This document shows positions 36,312 through 47,639 of a DNA stretch of 64,000 nucleotides, one piece after another. The position numbers and the translations under genes were made by a program. The stretch's first letter is position 1. Every line of letters starts with the position of its first letter. Source of the stretch: Malus domestica (Eukaryota; Streptophyta; Magnoliopsida; Rosales; Rosaceae); assembly GCF_042453785.1 (NCBI RefSeq), contig NC_091673.1, positions 8,329,001 to 8,393,000 on the forward strand. The letters are read 5' to 3'. Under the pieces are notes generated by a model. It was not told the DNA's origin, searched no databases, and saw nothing but the letters and a program-made list of their open reading frames with translations.

Positions 36312-36680
36312 TACTCAAAGAAGGATTAGGAGTTCTTACTCAAAATTATTCGTTGTCGATTATAAAACACCGTTTTTATAATCAAAACCGTTCATATTAT
36401 AAATTATTTTATAAAAATCTCCTTTGTAAAAAATCAAATAAAACTCAGGTCGTTTAGTAATTATATAAAAACAAATGAATGGAATTGGTAAAAATATTAC
36501 GAACGGTCTATGTATCTGCTAGAATAGATTAACTAAACGATCTTAATTTTAAATCATTTTTTACAGAAATGATCTTTACAATGTGATTTATGATATAGAC
36601 GATTTTGAACATAAACACAAAACTTTGTGAGTTAAACACAAAAAATTTTAAGTATAAGTTTCTACTTGTCTTTGAGTAGT
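36312..36680. mobile_element. MITE with TACTCAAAGA ends, copy 1
   Basis: TACTCAAAGAAGGAT at the left mirrors GTCTTTGAGTA at the right. The interior has CAAAACCGTTCATATTATAA and AACTAAACGATCTTAATTTT. A second copy with the same text order lies at 44010-44396. AT-rich and non-coding, it sits about 220 bp past the ASY1 stop. Confidence 0.8.
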
Positions 36681-37691
36681 CAAGCATTGTTGATTAGCCT
36701 ATATAACGCTGATGTGCGTTTTGCTCGATTGTCTCTTTTGGTTGTGTTCAAGATTTGTCCTTGCATTGGCCCACAGAATATTTTTAGCTCCCCTGTTATA
36801 ATAAGGATGATAACAAATCAAAATCAATCATAAAAGTACGTACGTAGTGGATTATCATTAACACAAGTATATATAATATAATAACCCCGATTAAATTTTT
36901 TAAAGGAATAATTTATTTATTTTCTATCAGATAAGAAAATAATTTATATCTTTGTCTAAAAAATAAAAAAAATTAATTTATACACATGATATTTTCTTTT
37001 TTTCTCTTCAAAGTTTAAGATTAAATAAGAATATGCCTAGGAAAAAAAATCATTTTAAGAGATTTTTTTTTTAAACAAACGATATTATTTATATAAAGAT
37101 AAAAGATAATCTAAACCTCACAACAATTTTGAAATAATATAGTTTAAATTTATTTTTGACCACTTTTCATTCATAAATGAATAAAAATACATCTAAAGGA
37201 TACTGCTAAAAAATCATTTCTTTGTGTACTAAATTTAGGACCTACTACTTTAACGTGGACCTCTCCCGTAAAATGCGTACGCTAGACTTAGCTCCAGCGG
37301 TTTCGTAGTGGGCCCCACGTAAGATATAATGACTAGGCCCACACAAAGCATTTCAGCCTCAAACTCGACCTTGGTGGAGGCAAAGCTACTAGGCTACTCG
37401 CCACGAGAAACCATACGTCAAAGCTCCTTTCCCGAAAGTTCCACAAACATCCCTTCCCCGCTATTGGATCCGGAGTCGACTGACTCTGTGGGCCCACTCA
37501 AAACAAAACAGATCCGAGATCCACCGTCCATCGCCCGAACGCACAAGATTCCTTTCGTAACTGCTGCACTATAAATTTACTCTCGAACCAAAAACCATCC
37601 GTATTTTACGATCTTCCGAAGCCATTTCCCCTTTCAGTCGCGACTTCCCGGAATCTCAAAAACCGCCGCGAAGAGAAAGAATCTGCAAACG
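36681..37691 (+). promoter_or_regulatory. Intergenic region and LDAP promoter
   Basis: 36700-37240 is very AT-rich. From 37250 the composition changes, with a GTGGGCCCCACGT palindromic stretch at about 37307 and a TATA-like CTATAAATTT at 37569-37578, about 120 bases before the start codon. Confidence 0.55.
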
Positions 37692-39038
37692 ATGGCCACC
37701 GTCGATGTAATTAAATTTCCGATCATCTCAATTTTCGTTTTGTTTATCTTTTTCGATTTGTTTTTATGTTTTATTTGCCTGGATCTATAGCAACTTTCTG
37801 ATGTGTTGTTGCAGAAGGGAGTAGAGATCGGCAAGGAGAAGGAACTGAAGCACCTAGGGTTTCTGAGGGTGGCGGCGATTCAGACCCTGGTGTGCGTTTC
37901 GAATCTGTACGATTACGCCAAGCAGAACTCCGGGCCGCTCAGATCGACGGTCGGTACTGTGGAGGGCGCGGTCACCGCCGTCGTTGGTCCCGTTTACCGG
38001 AAGTTTAAGGGCGTTCCTGACGACGTCCTCGCTTTCCTCGACGCCAAGGTATTCTCTTCTCTTCTATTTGTGTTTTTCCTGATTAGAAAAAAGAAACTGA
38101 AATTGTTCAGATCGGGAAAATTCTCGAATTAATTTGGTGAATTAACAGTTAATTAATTTGTGAAATTTGAATGCTGTGTGGTGGTTATACATGAATTTTC
38201 TTTTGCTTATGATCTATGAAGGTGGTTTTTAGTTGTGGTGTTGTATGTTCTACCTGGTTTTGTACCCTGACGCCGAAAAGGCCGTCGGAATCCATTTTAG
38301 TAAGAGACTGAAACATGATTCATTAACTCCTCCTTAGTTTTTTGGCTTGTGCTGGATAAAAAGACCGCGATTTCTACATCTCGATGGATAATTGATGCTT
38401 CTTATCACTAGATTTCTTTGTGTTTTTGCTAACTGGGTTTGTGAGCTACTTGTTTAATGAGGTTATAGTGTACATGTTCAACAGTTTTATGATGCTCGTT
38501 TGTTGTGTTATGCCCCTTGTGAATGCCTTACATGCATGAATGATCGATGTTGATCAAGGCTTGCTATATTCATTGTTCACAGGTGGATGAAGCCACGGAC
38601 AAGTTCGACAAGCATGCTCCTCCTGTGGCTAAGCAGGTTGCGAGCCAAGCGCACTGCTTGATCCAGAAAGCAGCGGAAAAGGGGCAGAGAATTGTAAGGG
38701 AGGCTGAAACTGGCGGTCCACGCGCAGCTATTCACTATGCAGCTACTGAGTACAAGAACTTTGTCTTGAACCAATCTGTGAAGTTGTGGGTCGGACTCAA
38801 CAAGTACCCTTCCATCCACACAGTGGCACAGAAGGCTGCACCAACCGCTGCGCACTGGTCTGGCAAATACAACCACACCGTAAAGGACTTGACCCGTAAG
38901 GGCTATGCCATCTTCGGCTATCTACCCTTGGTTCCGATCGATGAGATGTCCAAGGCAGTCGAAAAGGGAGAGGCGGAGAAGAAAGAAGATGCGGCTGCAC
39001 ATGTCGAGCACAAATCGGATTCTTCTGATTCTGATTGA
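37692..39038 (+). CDS. LDAP1: Lipid droplet-associated protein, REF/SRPP family
   Basis: LDAPs coat cytosolic lipid droplets in vegetative tissue and belong to the rubber elongation factor / small rubber particle protein family. Exons: 37692-37706, 37815-38048, 38583-39038; 705 nt, 234 aa, both introns phase 0. The REF domain covers about residues 8-210: LKHLGFLRVAAIQTLVCVSN, YDYAKQNSGPLRSTVGTVEG, VYRKFKGVPDDVLAFLDAKV and the conserved central KFDKHAPP. There are no transmembrane helices or signal peptide; amphipathic stretches fit surface binding to droplets. The C-terminus is acidic and Ser/Asp-rich (KSDSSDSD). The position between ASY1 and a complex I protein is the same as Arabidopsis LDAP1 (At1g67360), which supports the name by position as well as sequence. 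Stress or oil responsiveness is known for the family but cannot be shown here. Confidence 0.94.
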
Positions 39039-39227
39039 AGGAATGTCTGTCTGCCTTTGGTGGTTTTAAGTTTGGCCTTTTAATTCTACTAGCTGTCCTG
39101 TTTTAAAGAAAAGTCGCGGGTGTGGGTGAACTGAAGAAATGTTGATAGCTACTTAGCTTCGTTAGCGTCTATGTAAATTTACATCTACTTTTGTCTCAGT
39201 TTGTTAAAGATTGTTGCACCGACGAGG

Positions 39228-39315
39228 ACAAAAATAGACCACCGTGTCAGAATTGATTTTTTAGTGTAAAAATATGATTTTTTGTTAAAATAAAGGACTT
39301 TCCGTTAAAACTCCC
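39228..39315. mobile_element. Fragment of the six-copy MITE family
   Basis: GATTTTTTAGTGTAAAAATA followed by TGATTTTTTGTTAAAATAAA and ...GTTAAAACTCCC matches one end of the family seen complete at 49536, 50898, 52046 and 61641. The other end is missing. It lies about 200 bp past the LDAP stop. Confidence 0.8.
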
Positions 39316-40064
39316 AATAAAAGAAGGCCGAGAAATGTAAAATTCGTAGAATTAGCACGCGAAATGGAAAACTAAAACAAATGGAATCCCCAAGACTAAA
39401 ACGAGAAATAGAAAACTTGTAGAATTAACACGCGAAATGTCAACTTCTCACACAACACCGAAGATGCACGGACTCTTATTCGAACAGACTAAAACCGAAC
39501 AATATTTTTACGACAACACCAAATTCCAACAGCAACAGAAACCTCTACTTGAATTCTGCAGACGGCTTGACCTGCACCAAATAACAAGGGAGCGAGCTCC
39601 TCGATAACCATGGAAAAGACGAGCAGCTCTAATAAACGAAATTGGTCACGAATTTGCATAAACAGATGAAATGTTGGAGCCTAACCTATGAAAAGATTCA
39701 ATCCAACAGAACCAGTGCCTTACCTAAAGGAGAAGGGTCGTATAAATCTAAACGCATGCAAGACCAGTACTGCCCATGCCCAATACAAACCATGAATTTA
39801 CTGAAAGACTTTCACCGGCTAAATTTAGAATTAAAAACATGAAGCTTGCAGCAATGACCCAAACATATAGCACAAAGCTACCGCAAACGCCAATATCAAC
39901 TCTCCTAAGGACATGCATGGGAGCAATTAGCATGAAGACATATCCAACCTACATTATCTCGGAGGCGACTGACAACAATACAAATCTTCCACACAGTCCG
40001 AACGATGCAATAGAAACACAGAATGGCTTCAAAACAGTAAAAAACAAACCTTATACGCACTCGA
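39316..40064. other. Region between the convergent LDAP and complex I-like genes
   Basis: It should hold both 3' UTRs. Within the AT-rich text the repeated GTAGAATTAACACGCGAAAT-like segment occurs twice (about 39347 and 39419). Open frames on both strands lack similarity. Confidence 0.55.
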
Positions 40065-40304
40065 TTAGTTTTGGGGGGTGACGGGATCATAGCTGTGTTG
40101 GAGGAGATCATCATAGGGGTCCCTCCGGCCTGCAACCTGGCTAATCTGGGCATCCCAACGGAGCTGCGAATTGTGGCGCTCAAAGGTCCAAAATCCGTAG
40201 GGACGGAGAGGTAACGCCCACATCTCCTTGGTCTTTTGGCACCGGTCTCTCACCGCATACACGTGCTCCCTGAACTTCCTATCCCTCTCTTTAGGATCCT
40301 CCAT
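40065..40304 (-). CDS. Small protein of the At1g67350 type, complex I-associated
   Basis: A single coding exon of 79 residues on the minus strand begins MEDPKERDRKFREHVYAVRD and ends DLLQHSYDPVTPQN. It is charged, Arg/Asp-rich, with no signal, membrane segment or cysteine pattern. By sequence and by position next to LDAP it corresponds to Arabidopsis At1g67350, which I recall as a plant mitochondrial complex I component found by proteomics; this is memory, not a search. A likely 5' UTR exon ends at 40686 (donor GTAAGT on the minus strand) and an acceptor lies about 12 bases before the start, so an intron of about 370 bp probably sits in the leader. Confidence in the gene is good, in its role moderate. 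Confidence 0.75.
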   Translation of the reverse strand: MEDPKERDRKFREHVYAVRDRCQKTKEMWALPLRPYGFWTFERHNSQLRWDAQISQVAGRRDPYDDLLQHSYDPVTPQN

Positions 40305-40686
40305 AATACCAGATTCTCAGCAAACTCCATTACAAACGCCATCTCTCACCCCTTAACAACGTTAACCTAAAAATCATAGCTCTGTTCAGAGTTCCACAAA
40401 CCCTAGTTTATACAAATTCAAAATATTCATAGAAAATCGATTCAGCTATTAGATTATTCTATTGGGATTCAATAGGGGAATTATAATTTCAGAATCAGAT
40501 GCACTGAGAATCTGCAGATTTTCGTTTTCTTTCTAGCATTTTCTCGGCAACCAAACTGATCGGAAAATCTTGATGTGGAAAGAAATTGATTCAATAACCT
40601 ATCTAAGCTGCGATCAATCTGAATTATAAAAAAATTAACAAAATTATCAACAGAATTGAAAAGGAGAATCGATTGGGAAACTTACC

Positions 40687-42161
40687 TGTTCGTTGATTAG
40701 AGCTTTCCTGCGTAAATCACTGTGCATGGCAAACGATTTTTGGTGTCAAACTGTCAAAAGCAGCAAAGCAGTTTCTTTTTCTCTGGAACTCTTTAATTTG
40801 GGCCCGCCAATATTTACCCGCTTTTCTTTCGTTTTTATTTGGGACCAAGGCCTTATCAACTTCCTTTTTCTTTTTCTCTTTTACTAAAGGCCCAATTTTG
40901 ATGATATTGGACTTGCACCAGGTTTGAAGCCTAAAACTTTTCTAGGATGAGCTCATTTTTTCTTGTGAATAACGTATATTGACTGTATAAAAAAAATTGT
41001 AATCATCATTGTTGAATTTTTTTAATCTTTATTTGAAGATCATTCATATTCTACAAAAATTCATTTCAATCAGAGATCATCTAGTCATTCAAATGTGTAG
41101 AATAAATTGATGTTGTAGGTTTTATTTGATATGTTTGGATGATTAAATGATCTACAATTAGAATATTTTTTGTAGGATTGATTTTCAAATCAAGATTAAT
41201 AAATTTGGTGATTCTAATCGTTGATTTTATTTGGTCAAAATACGTTATTCGTAATTCATTATTTTTGAGCGAAAAACTTTAGGAATGTCTTCTCTAATTT
41301 GTCAAAAGTGGAAAATCAACATAGGAAATATTTTTGCTCACCATCTCATTAATTACCGTGGCGTGGCTATCATTTAATTTATATGCTATAAGAATTTCGA
41401 GATTCAAATTCATCTAACAATAATTGATAAGGTGGAAGCATCAACATGACTTAAAAATGGTGATCATAAATTCTCTAATCAACACATCTTAAAACGCAAT
41501 AAGTGTCCAAATCAAATTTAGAGTAAGAGCGGACAAAATGAACGGCGGTTATAATTTCACAAAATACTTTTTTACTAGTACAAAGGAGGGAGAATGGTAG
41601 TCGAATTCTCTCCACCAGTGGTAAAGTGATCTACATTTGAAGCTGTTAATCACACACTCGTAGACAAATAGGATAACACATATGTTGTGTAATATGCTTT
41701 TTTTTTAATACATACAATATTGAAAGAAGAGAAATCGAATATAGAATTTCGAGTGCACGGTGAACACTGTTCATCAACTGAACTAAAAGCTCCATATGAG
41801 TCAGCAAATTTGCACTTGAAGAATTTGAGCTGAGCTTCTCTAGTGCATATAATACCCAGAAGTTATTATCTAATCTACTAGCTGCCTTATTGCTGTACAA
41901 CACAAAAGCACTTATTTAGCCAACAACACAGCCTTCAAAAACTGCTTCTGCTGTTAGCTTATTTGGGCGGTCAAAACTCAAAGACAGGAGTTGGAGTAGG
42001 CAGAAGGGCATTGAATGAGCGCCATTTTTTGTAGAACTAATTGGCCCCCTGCATCACTAACTTTAATTTCAATTTACTAAAAAAAGCAGTACAAATTTAA
42101 CTCCAACCAGTTTAATTAATTAAGCATAAACGAGAGAGAAAGCAAAAATTGGAAGCAAAAA
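40687..42161. other. Upstream region of the complex I-like gene and intergenic DNA
   Basis: 40687-40740 is the probable first, non-coding exon of the minus-strand gene. The rest is AT-rich; no gene is visible. An 85-codon minus frame at 41646-41903 has no similarity I know. Confidence 0.5.
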
Positions 42162-42387
42162 GAATGAGGATCCTTTCCAGATCCTCTTTGTGAGGATCAC
42201 AGAGATCCTCCAATCACATATTTTCATCGTACATCGTGCGATCAATTTTTGTCAGGTACTGTTTATATTTAATTTTAAATAAAAAGATTTACAATGATTT
42301 ATGACCGCACGATATACGATGAACGAATATAATTAAATGATTCTCAAGATTCTCACAAAGAAAATCCAAAAAAAAAAATCCTCATTC
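42162..42387. mobile_element. MITE related to the 2.9-kb Mutator-type element
   Basis: GAATGAGGAT at the left is mirrored by ATCCTCATTC at the right. Inner arms CATCGTACATCGTGCG and CGCACGATATACGATG and the ACAATGATTTATGACC text match the element at 2936-3160. The flanks show no clean 9-bp duplication. Confidence 0.8.
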
Positions 42388-43472
42388 AAACAAAAAAACA
42401 TGGTGACGTTTTTACGCATGATCCATTTGAGACAAACATTTTCAAAATCTGACATCCATTTACTAAACATTGTCTTTTTTCTTAATTTATTTGTATTTTT
42501 TTGGATTTCCAAATTCCAATGCAAAGTGGTAATAATAATAATATGAACTACAAATTTAAATGTTCAAATTTAAGATCTGGGTTTTGTGCAGTGATGCATC
42601 ATCATCATGTTGTACTTGTTTTATAGACCAAAATTCAGAGTTGGAAGCAATGAACTCTGTGGGCTTTGCTTACACTTTGGAAAGCAAGAAACTGGAGCAG
42701 CTGTATGCTCTCTGGTTTTTCACCAGCTACTCTTAAATGCCTAGCAAACATTTAGCTAGGACTTTAACCACACATGTGACTATTGACTTACAAGTTACAA
42801 TTTACAACTAAAGAAACAAAACTGTAAGTATAAGCGTAAGTACTCTTAACCACTTTAGCTACAAGTTTTGTGTCGACAATCAGACCCAAAGTCGAACTGC
42901 ATCCTAATTAAGCCTAATATCCCACCCAAATTAAGCTCAATAACTCTTTATCAACTCAAGTTTGTATGTCACTGGGCGTCTTAGAGATATTTGGTTACTC
43001 AATTAACACAATCTTTGAGTAAAACATTTGCCGCTCTAATTTTTAGTTTTAACGCTTAGACTTTCCAATTTCTCTTGCTTTGGCGTCAATATTAATGTTA
43101 GCATTCAACTAGCCATGTTATGAAAACTACGTAGCCCACCTAGTTTAAAATTCATCGTTCCACACTTCGATCTGATGTGTAAATTGTTAGTTTAATGTGA
43201 GTCGAACTTAAAATTTCTCATTTACAGATTGAAAATAAATATCACTACCTAGACAATAGTTGTGGTCAAACTCTATTGGCAACATTCTGGTTGGGTGTAG
43301 AAAAATGAAAAATAGTCAAAATATTTGGGCTACAGTTGCAGTTGGGTTTGTAAAGAGTAAATGGAGCTGCTGAGCTATAATTTCACGCCCATCTGATCAC
43401 AACTAATGTGTTTAATGATTTGGGCTTGGACCACCATAACTCAACATCAAATGAATAACATAAATTTTAAAA
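42388..43472. other. Intergenic stretch
   Basis: AT-rich with no supported gene or element. Confidence 0.6.
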
Positions 43473-43612
43473 GCGACTCTTTCAAAATTGAAATTATTTG
43501 TAGATTCTCTGTCACGTCATGTTTTTAACATAATATTTTATAATGTTACCACATAAATTGACGTTAAACTGAGAGGTGTCAATAAAAAATTTCACTTTGA
43601 GAGAGTTTCCTC
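43473..43612. mobile_element. MITE-like repeat shared with 63.2 kb
   Basis: CTCTTTCAAAATTGA..., ...GATTCTCTGTCACGTCAT and TTTCACTTTGAGAGAGT resemble, in the same order, the segment at 63200-63350. About 140 bp, AT-rich and non-coding. Exact ends are uncertain. Confidence 0.55.
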
Positions 43613-44009
43613 AACATTATCCAATTAATAATATCAACAACAATGATTTTATTTTCTCTGAAAAAAGGAAAATAAAATAAAAAGTGTTAAAGAGAAGAAC
43701 AAGTGCGCTCCCACCAGGAGAGAGATGCTGTTTTAATTTTGTGTTGTTATTTTCACCACTTGATTTGGTTTTGTGAACATAATTGACTCCTCCCTAAAAA
43801 CAACAATGCCCACCACTTCCAAATTTCACATTTTTTTCCCCACTACCACTACTTCTATTCCCCTTTTCTTCTTCTCATTTTTTCCCACTAAAACAATCTA
43901 AAAACGGATTAAATTAAGTCACACAATATGTTAGTCTTATTAACTTGTAGTCATATACTGAAGTCAAACCTAACACCTCCTTAATTATAGTACCAAAAAA
44001 AAAACAACA
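43613..44009. other. Intergenic stretch
   Basis: AT-rich, with pyrimidine tracts near 43830-43890. I see nothing else in it. Confidence 0.6.
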
Positions 44010-44396
44010 CTTGACTACTTAAGAATAAGTAGGAACTCGTACTCAAAATTCTTCGTGTTCGAACCACAGAGTTTCATGCATATGATTAAAACCGTTCATA
44101 TTATGAATCACTCTGTAAAGATCATATATGCAAAAAATAAATTAAAAATAAGTCTTTTAGTCAATTTATTGTAGCAAATATATAGATGATTCGTAATACT
44201 TTTACCAATTCCGTTCATATGTTTTTATACAGTTCGATAACTAAACGACCTTAATTTTAATTGATTTTTTTCTTTTCAGAAATGATATTTATAGAGTGAT
44301 TTATAATATGAATGATTTTGATCATAAACACGAAGTTATAAAAATCAACAATAAAAATCTTTTAGCGGAAACTTTTATTCATCTTTGGGTAGCCAA
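44010..44396. mobile_element. MITE with TACTCAAAGA-type ends, copy 2
   Basis: The left end TTGACTACTTAAGAATAAGT is mirrored by the right end, whose reverse complement reads TTGGCTACCCAAAGATGAAT. The internal text (AAAACCGTTCATATTATGAA, AACTAAACGACCTTAATTTT) matches the copy at 36312-36680. Confidence 0.8.
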
Positions 44397-44475
44397 ATAT
44401 TATTAAAAAAACAATATAACAACATAGTAATTCTAATAGCTTTTTGTTACTTTTACTTTCCTTTCCTATTGTTCT

Positions 44476-44870
44476 TTGCCAATCACTTAAATGTGTGTTC
44501 TGACCCCGTTTTACCACCTAAAAGCAAGTGCGATGATCAACACATCCTTTTGGTGTCTGCCGCACAAATTGCTCATTGCTTGCGCTCTTTCAGTCTCCAA
44601 ATCCAAACCCTCAACCTTCCCTCAGACGCCACCTTCGACTCCCCTTCATCGCCGCCTGCCAATCCCTCCGCCTCCTGGACTTAGCCTGTCATCCACTTCC
44701 AAATCCTTATCTCTAAACCCCAAGTTTTCACCTCAAACAATCACGACTTCAAACATGAATGCATGCTCATGTCGTCAATTGGGCTATCTATCCGATATTT
44801 ACGTGCAATACCCATGTCGATTTGGATTTTGTTTGGGTTTTAATATATTATTGTGTTTTGTTATTTAGTT
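44476..44870 (+). other. C-rich segment with protein-like open frames, unrecognised
   Basis: This stretch is richer in C than the flanks and has two overlapping open frames. One reads CDDQHILLVSAAQIAHCLRS and then FDSPSSPPANPSAS before a stop at 44682-44684; the other runs from 44491 to 44868. The first looks more like natural protein. No start context, splice sites or family motif can be assigned, so it may be a gene fragment or chance. Confidence 0.3.
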
Positions 44871-45066
44871 TTACGGTCTATTTGTATTCCTCTTCACTTG
44901 TAAGAGAGAGGTATTAGGTTCAATTATCGCCAAAAGCGATTTTAAACAACATTATTTGTAATCCATTGTAAGGCTAAGCTAGCACTCTTTCCCCTTAATA
45001 TAGATAATATCTTTTATTCAAAATTTTTTTTATGTTTTTAATTTTTTAAGAACATTAATTTTTTGG

Positions 45067-45221
45067 GAACTTTAACGAAAACCTACTGTTACTGTTCACT
45101 TTAATGAAAAATCACATTTTTACACTAAAAAGTCAATCTTAGTACTATTCACTTTATCCTTTATTTTGTTTTTATCGTTAAAACTCAAAGTTTTCAAATC
45201 CTTTTCCTTAGTTTTCCTTAA
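45067..45221. mobile_element. Six-copy MITE family member
   Basis: The element runs GGGAACTTTAACGAAAACC ... TTTTTACACTAAAAAGTCAA ... TCAAAGTTTTCAAATCC ... TTAGTTTTCC. It has the same orientation as copies at 49536 and 50898, opposite to those at 52046 and 61641. About 155 bp, with short inverted ends. Confidence 0.85.
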
Positions 45222-46242
45222 TTTTTTAGCTTAATGTTTAAGTGTATTTTACATGTGAAAAAATAGTGAAAAAAAGCAGAAAGAAAAGATTAAAAAAATA
45301 ATAATAATAAAAAAACTGGCATTCCTCTTTTCTTTATTTGACATCAAGATAAGGAACATCTTTAACTTTACCTTAAAGTCAAGCCAATTCCTCACCCCCA
45401 TAAAATCACATTTTCTACCAATCTATGCCCAAATAATAGATTTTTCAAACTTTTTCTAAGCATAAATGAGATTTGTTGTGTGTTCATATCAAAACTTAGA
45501 AATGGTATATGTCACATGACCAGTTACTCAAAGACTGGAAATTCTGCACGTATAAACTTAATTAAGTTGGCTAAAATAGCATGCATACAAATTTCATTTA
45601 CATCTTCGTAAATTAAAGAATTTGAAAATTTAACATTCCCAAAGACAAATGACCTATTTGGCACCTACCCAGAAGACAATTGTGTAATATCATTTAAAAA
45701 ACCAACTATGTATTTTGCATACGTGAATATCATTTAGAAAGAAAAAAATCAATGCTTGCATACGTAGATTAAGCCAAATGTATCTTGCATACGCAGATTA
45801 AGCCAGTTAGTCTCGACTGTGGCCACCAACTTGCATACGAAACCAGAACATTTGAATTTTGTGTGGAAATAGGGAAAAAAATGTACGGAAAAAAGAACAA
45901 GAGAGGAAAGAACATTTGAATTTCATAAATTTGGAATTTTTTTTTACCGAAATTAAAGCTAAAGTTGCTCTATAGTACAAAAAAAACAGAAAAAAGAAAA
46001 TGCTCCCTTCAAAAGACCCTCCTCTGTGATAAAAAAAGGTGAACAAAATTTCCAACGGCCATGATTATCTTAACATATATTTCCACAAAACGGCCCCGTT
46101 TCCCCTTTTCCTTTTTCCGTTCGGTCTTAATTCACATTTTCCTGCCGTTACCGTCACCGTCTAATTCTTAACTCTCGGCCATAACGTCATCACCCCCATT
46201 GGCAGCTCCGTCATCGTCCGCAACCTCACCCTCCTCATCCCC
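45222..46242. other. Intergenic stretch and F-box gene 3' region
   Basis: AT-rich to about 46080, with a 21-base motif (TTGCATACGYAGATTAAGCCA) occurring twice near 45755 and 45787. From 46100 the composition becomes C-rich as the 3' UTR of the minus-strand F-box gene begins. Confidence 0.55.
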
Positions 46243-47639
46243 CTACCGCTCAACGGCAGTACACTCAGCCTTGTGGCTTAGCTTCCAATCAAGCGCCTGG
46301 CACGCGCGTGAACAGTAATTGACGGCCCCGCACACCGAACACCGACGAAACTCGTGTCTCCTCGTCTCAGGCCTCCCACATCCCACGTGCGAGCAAAGCC
46401 TCAAACCCGATCCAGGCGAACCGTCCCGAGCAGCGAACCACTCTCCCAAAAACCGGTTCGCCGGATGCACCTCCGGAGCGGGAACGTTGCACCCGAAGTC
46501 GCTGAGCAGCGGGCAGCCCGTCCCCGTCAGGTGCCGCAGCTGCGGATGAGGATGAGGGTGCGGGTGAGGGAGTGGAGTCCACGTCAGTAACTGGCGCATG
46601 GGGACTCCCGAAACCGCCGCAGAGGATAAAACCGCCGCGAGTTCACGTGCGTTGGCCTGCACTAGAAACCGTCGCCCTTCCGTTATGTTCTGACGAACTC
46701 CGTAACCGTCCTGGAGGCAGTGCCCAAGCTCTCTCAGCGCGTCGATGTGGCCGAGAAACGCGGCACGCGCGCATAGCGCCACTCCGGCCCGGAGGTCCTT
46801 ATCGTTTTTGGAGCCTCCGCTGCCGTTGAACTGAATCACGGCGAGAGAGTAGAGCGCCTGCGCGTGCGAGCCAATCGCCGCCTTGGCCATGAGCGAGGCT
46901 CCGCTTCCTCTGTTTTGCAAACAATAGAAGCGAATCTGCAGAGACAAACGAATAAGAACAATTAATAAATAATAATGCCGCGAAACGTTCATAAAAACGT
47001 GATTAAACAAGTAATCAAATGAAATTAACAAAATTTGAATGAGAATTATGGGGGTTTCGGAGTGAACTGACCATGCCAAGAGTGTAGCAGGCCTCGGTAT
47101 TGCCAGCGTCGGCGCAGAGCTTGAGGAATCGGTGAGCCGACTCGGACCAGTTCTTGGCTTTCAGGATAAACGTTTTCGGATTAGCCTTGGAGAGCACTGG
47201 AGAATGGAGAGCTAAGCCGTTCAACCGCTTGCATCTGTTAATTATCCATCCAATCAAATCGTCAGTTCCGTTGGATTTCAAAACACACTCCAACCACGTT
47301 TCTCTAACTAACCGATTAACCTCCAAACTTACACAAATTAATCAAATTTAAATAAAAATTAATGGAAATTAGAGCGTACGTTATCAAGACGTTGATGAAA
47401 TCGGCCGGCGAGTTGGCGGTGGCGCTGAGTTTCGAGAGGATAAGAATGAGGAGGTCGTCCGGCAAAGCGTCGAACGAATCGGGAGCCGACGAGGTCGTCG
47501 TCGTCGTGCCCGGCGAGAATCTATTCCTTTTCCGGCAGACCGTCCGCTCTCCTCCGGAAAATTCCTTCTTCCTCTTCCTCTGACAACACACATCACCTCC
47601 GCCTACTGTCGGATAACAAACGCCGCCCCTGGTCCTCAT
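46243..47639 (-). CDS. F-box protein with Sel1-like repeats and MYND zinc finger
   Basis: F-box proteins are substrate adaptors of SCF ubiquitin ligases; the C-terminal MYND finger is a protein-binding zinc module. The target is unknown. Minus-strand exons: 47639-47380, 47234-47072, 46935-46243; 1,116 nt, 371 aa. A basic N-terminus leads to the F-box (DSFDALPDDLLILILSKLSA, then CKRLNGLALHSPVLS). Sel1-like/TPR helices follow (RFLKLCADAGNTEACYTLGM, AALC-type ALCARAAFLGHIDALRELGH). A His-Pro repeat (HPHPHPHPHP) forms a short linker before NRFLGEWFAARDG. The MYND finger has CSHVGCGRPETRRHEFRRC, then CGAVNYCSRACQALDWKLSH and a last Cys. Sequence and gene order match Arabidopsis At1g67340. A minus-strand TATA-like TATATAAG lies about 40 bases before the start codon. 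Confidence 0.95.

Noticed and set aside
38577..39000. Minus-strand frames opposite LDAP exon 3
   Set aside because: Antisense shadows of the REF-domain exon.
46367..46582. Alternative frames overlapping the F-box/MYND exon 3
   Set aside because: GC-rich coding DNA keeps several frames open by chance; only the minus frame with MYND cysteines is real.
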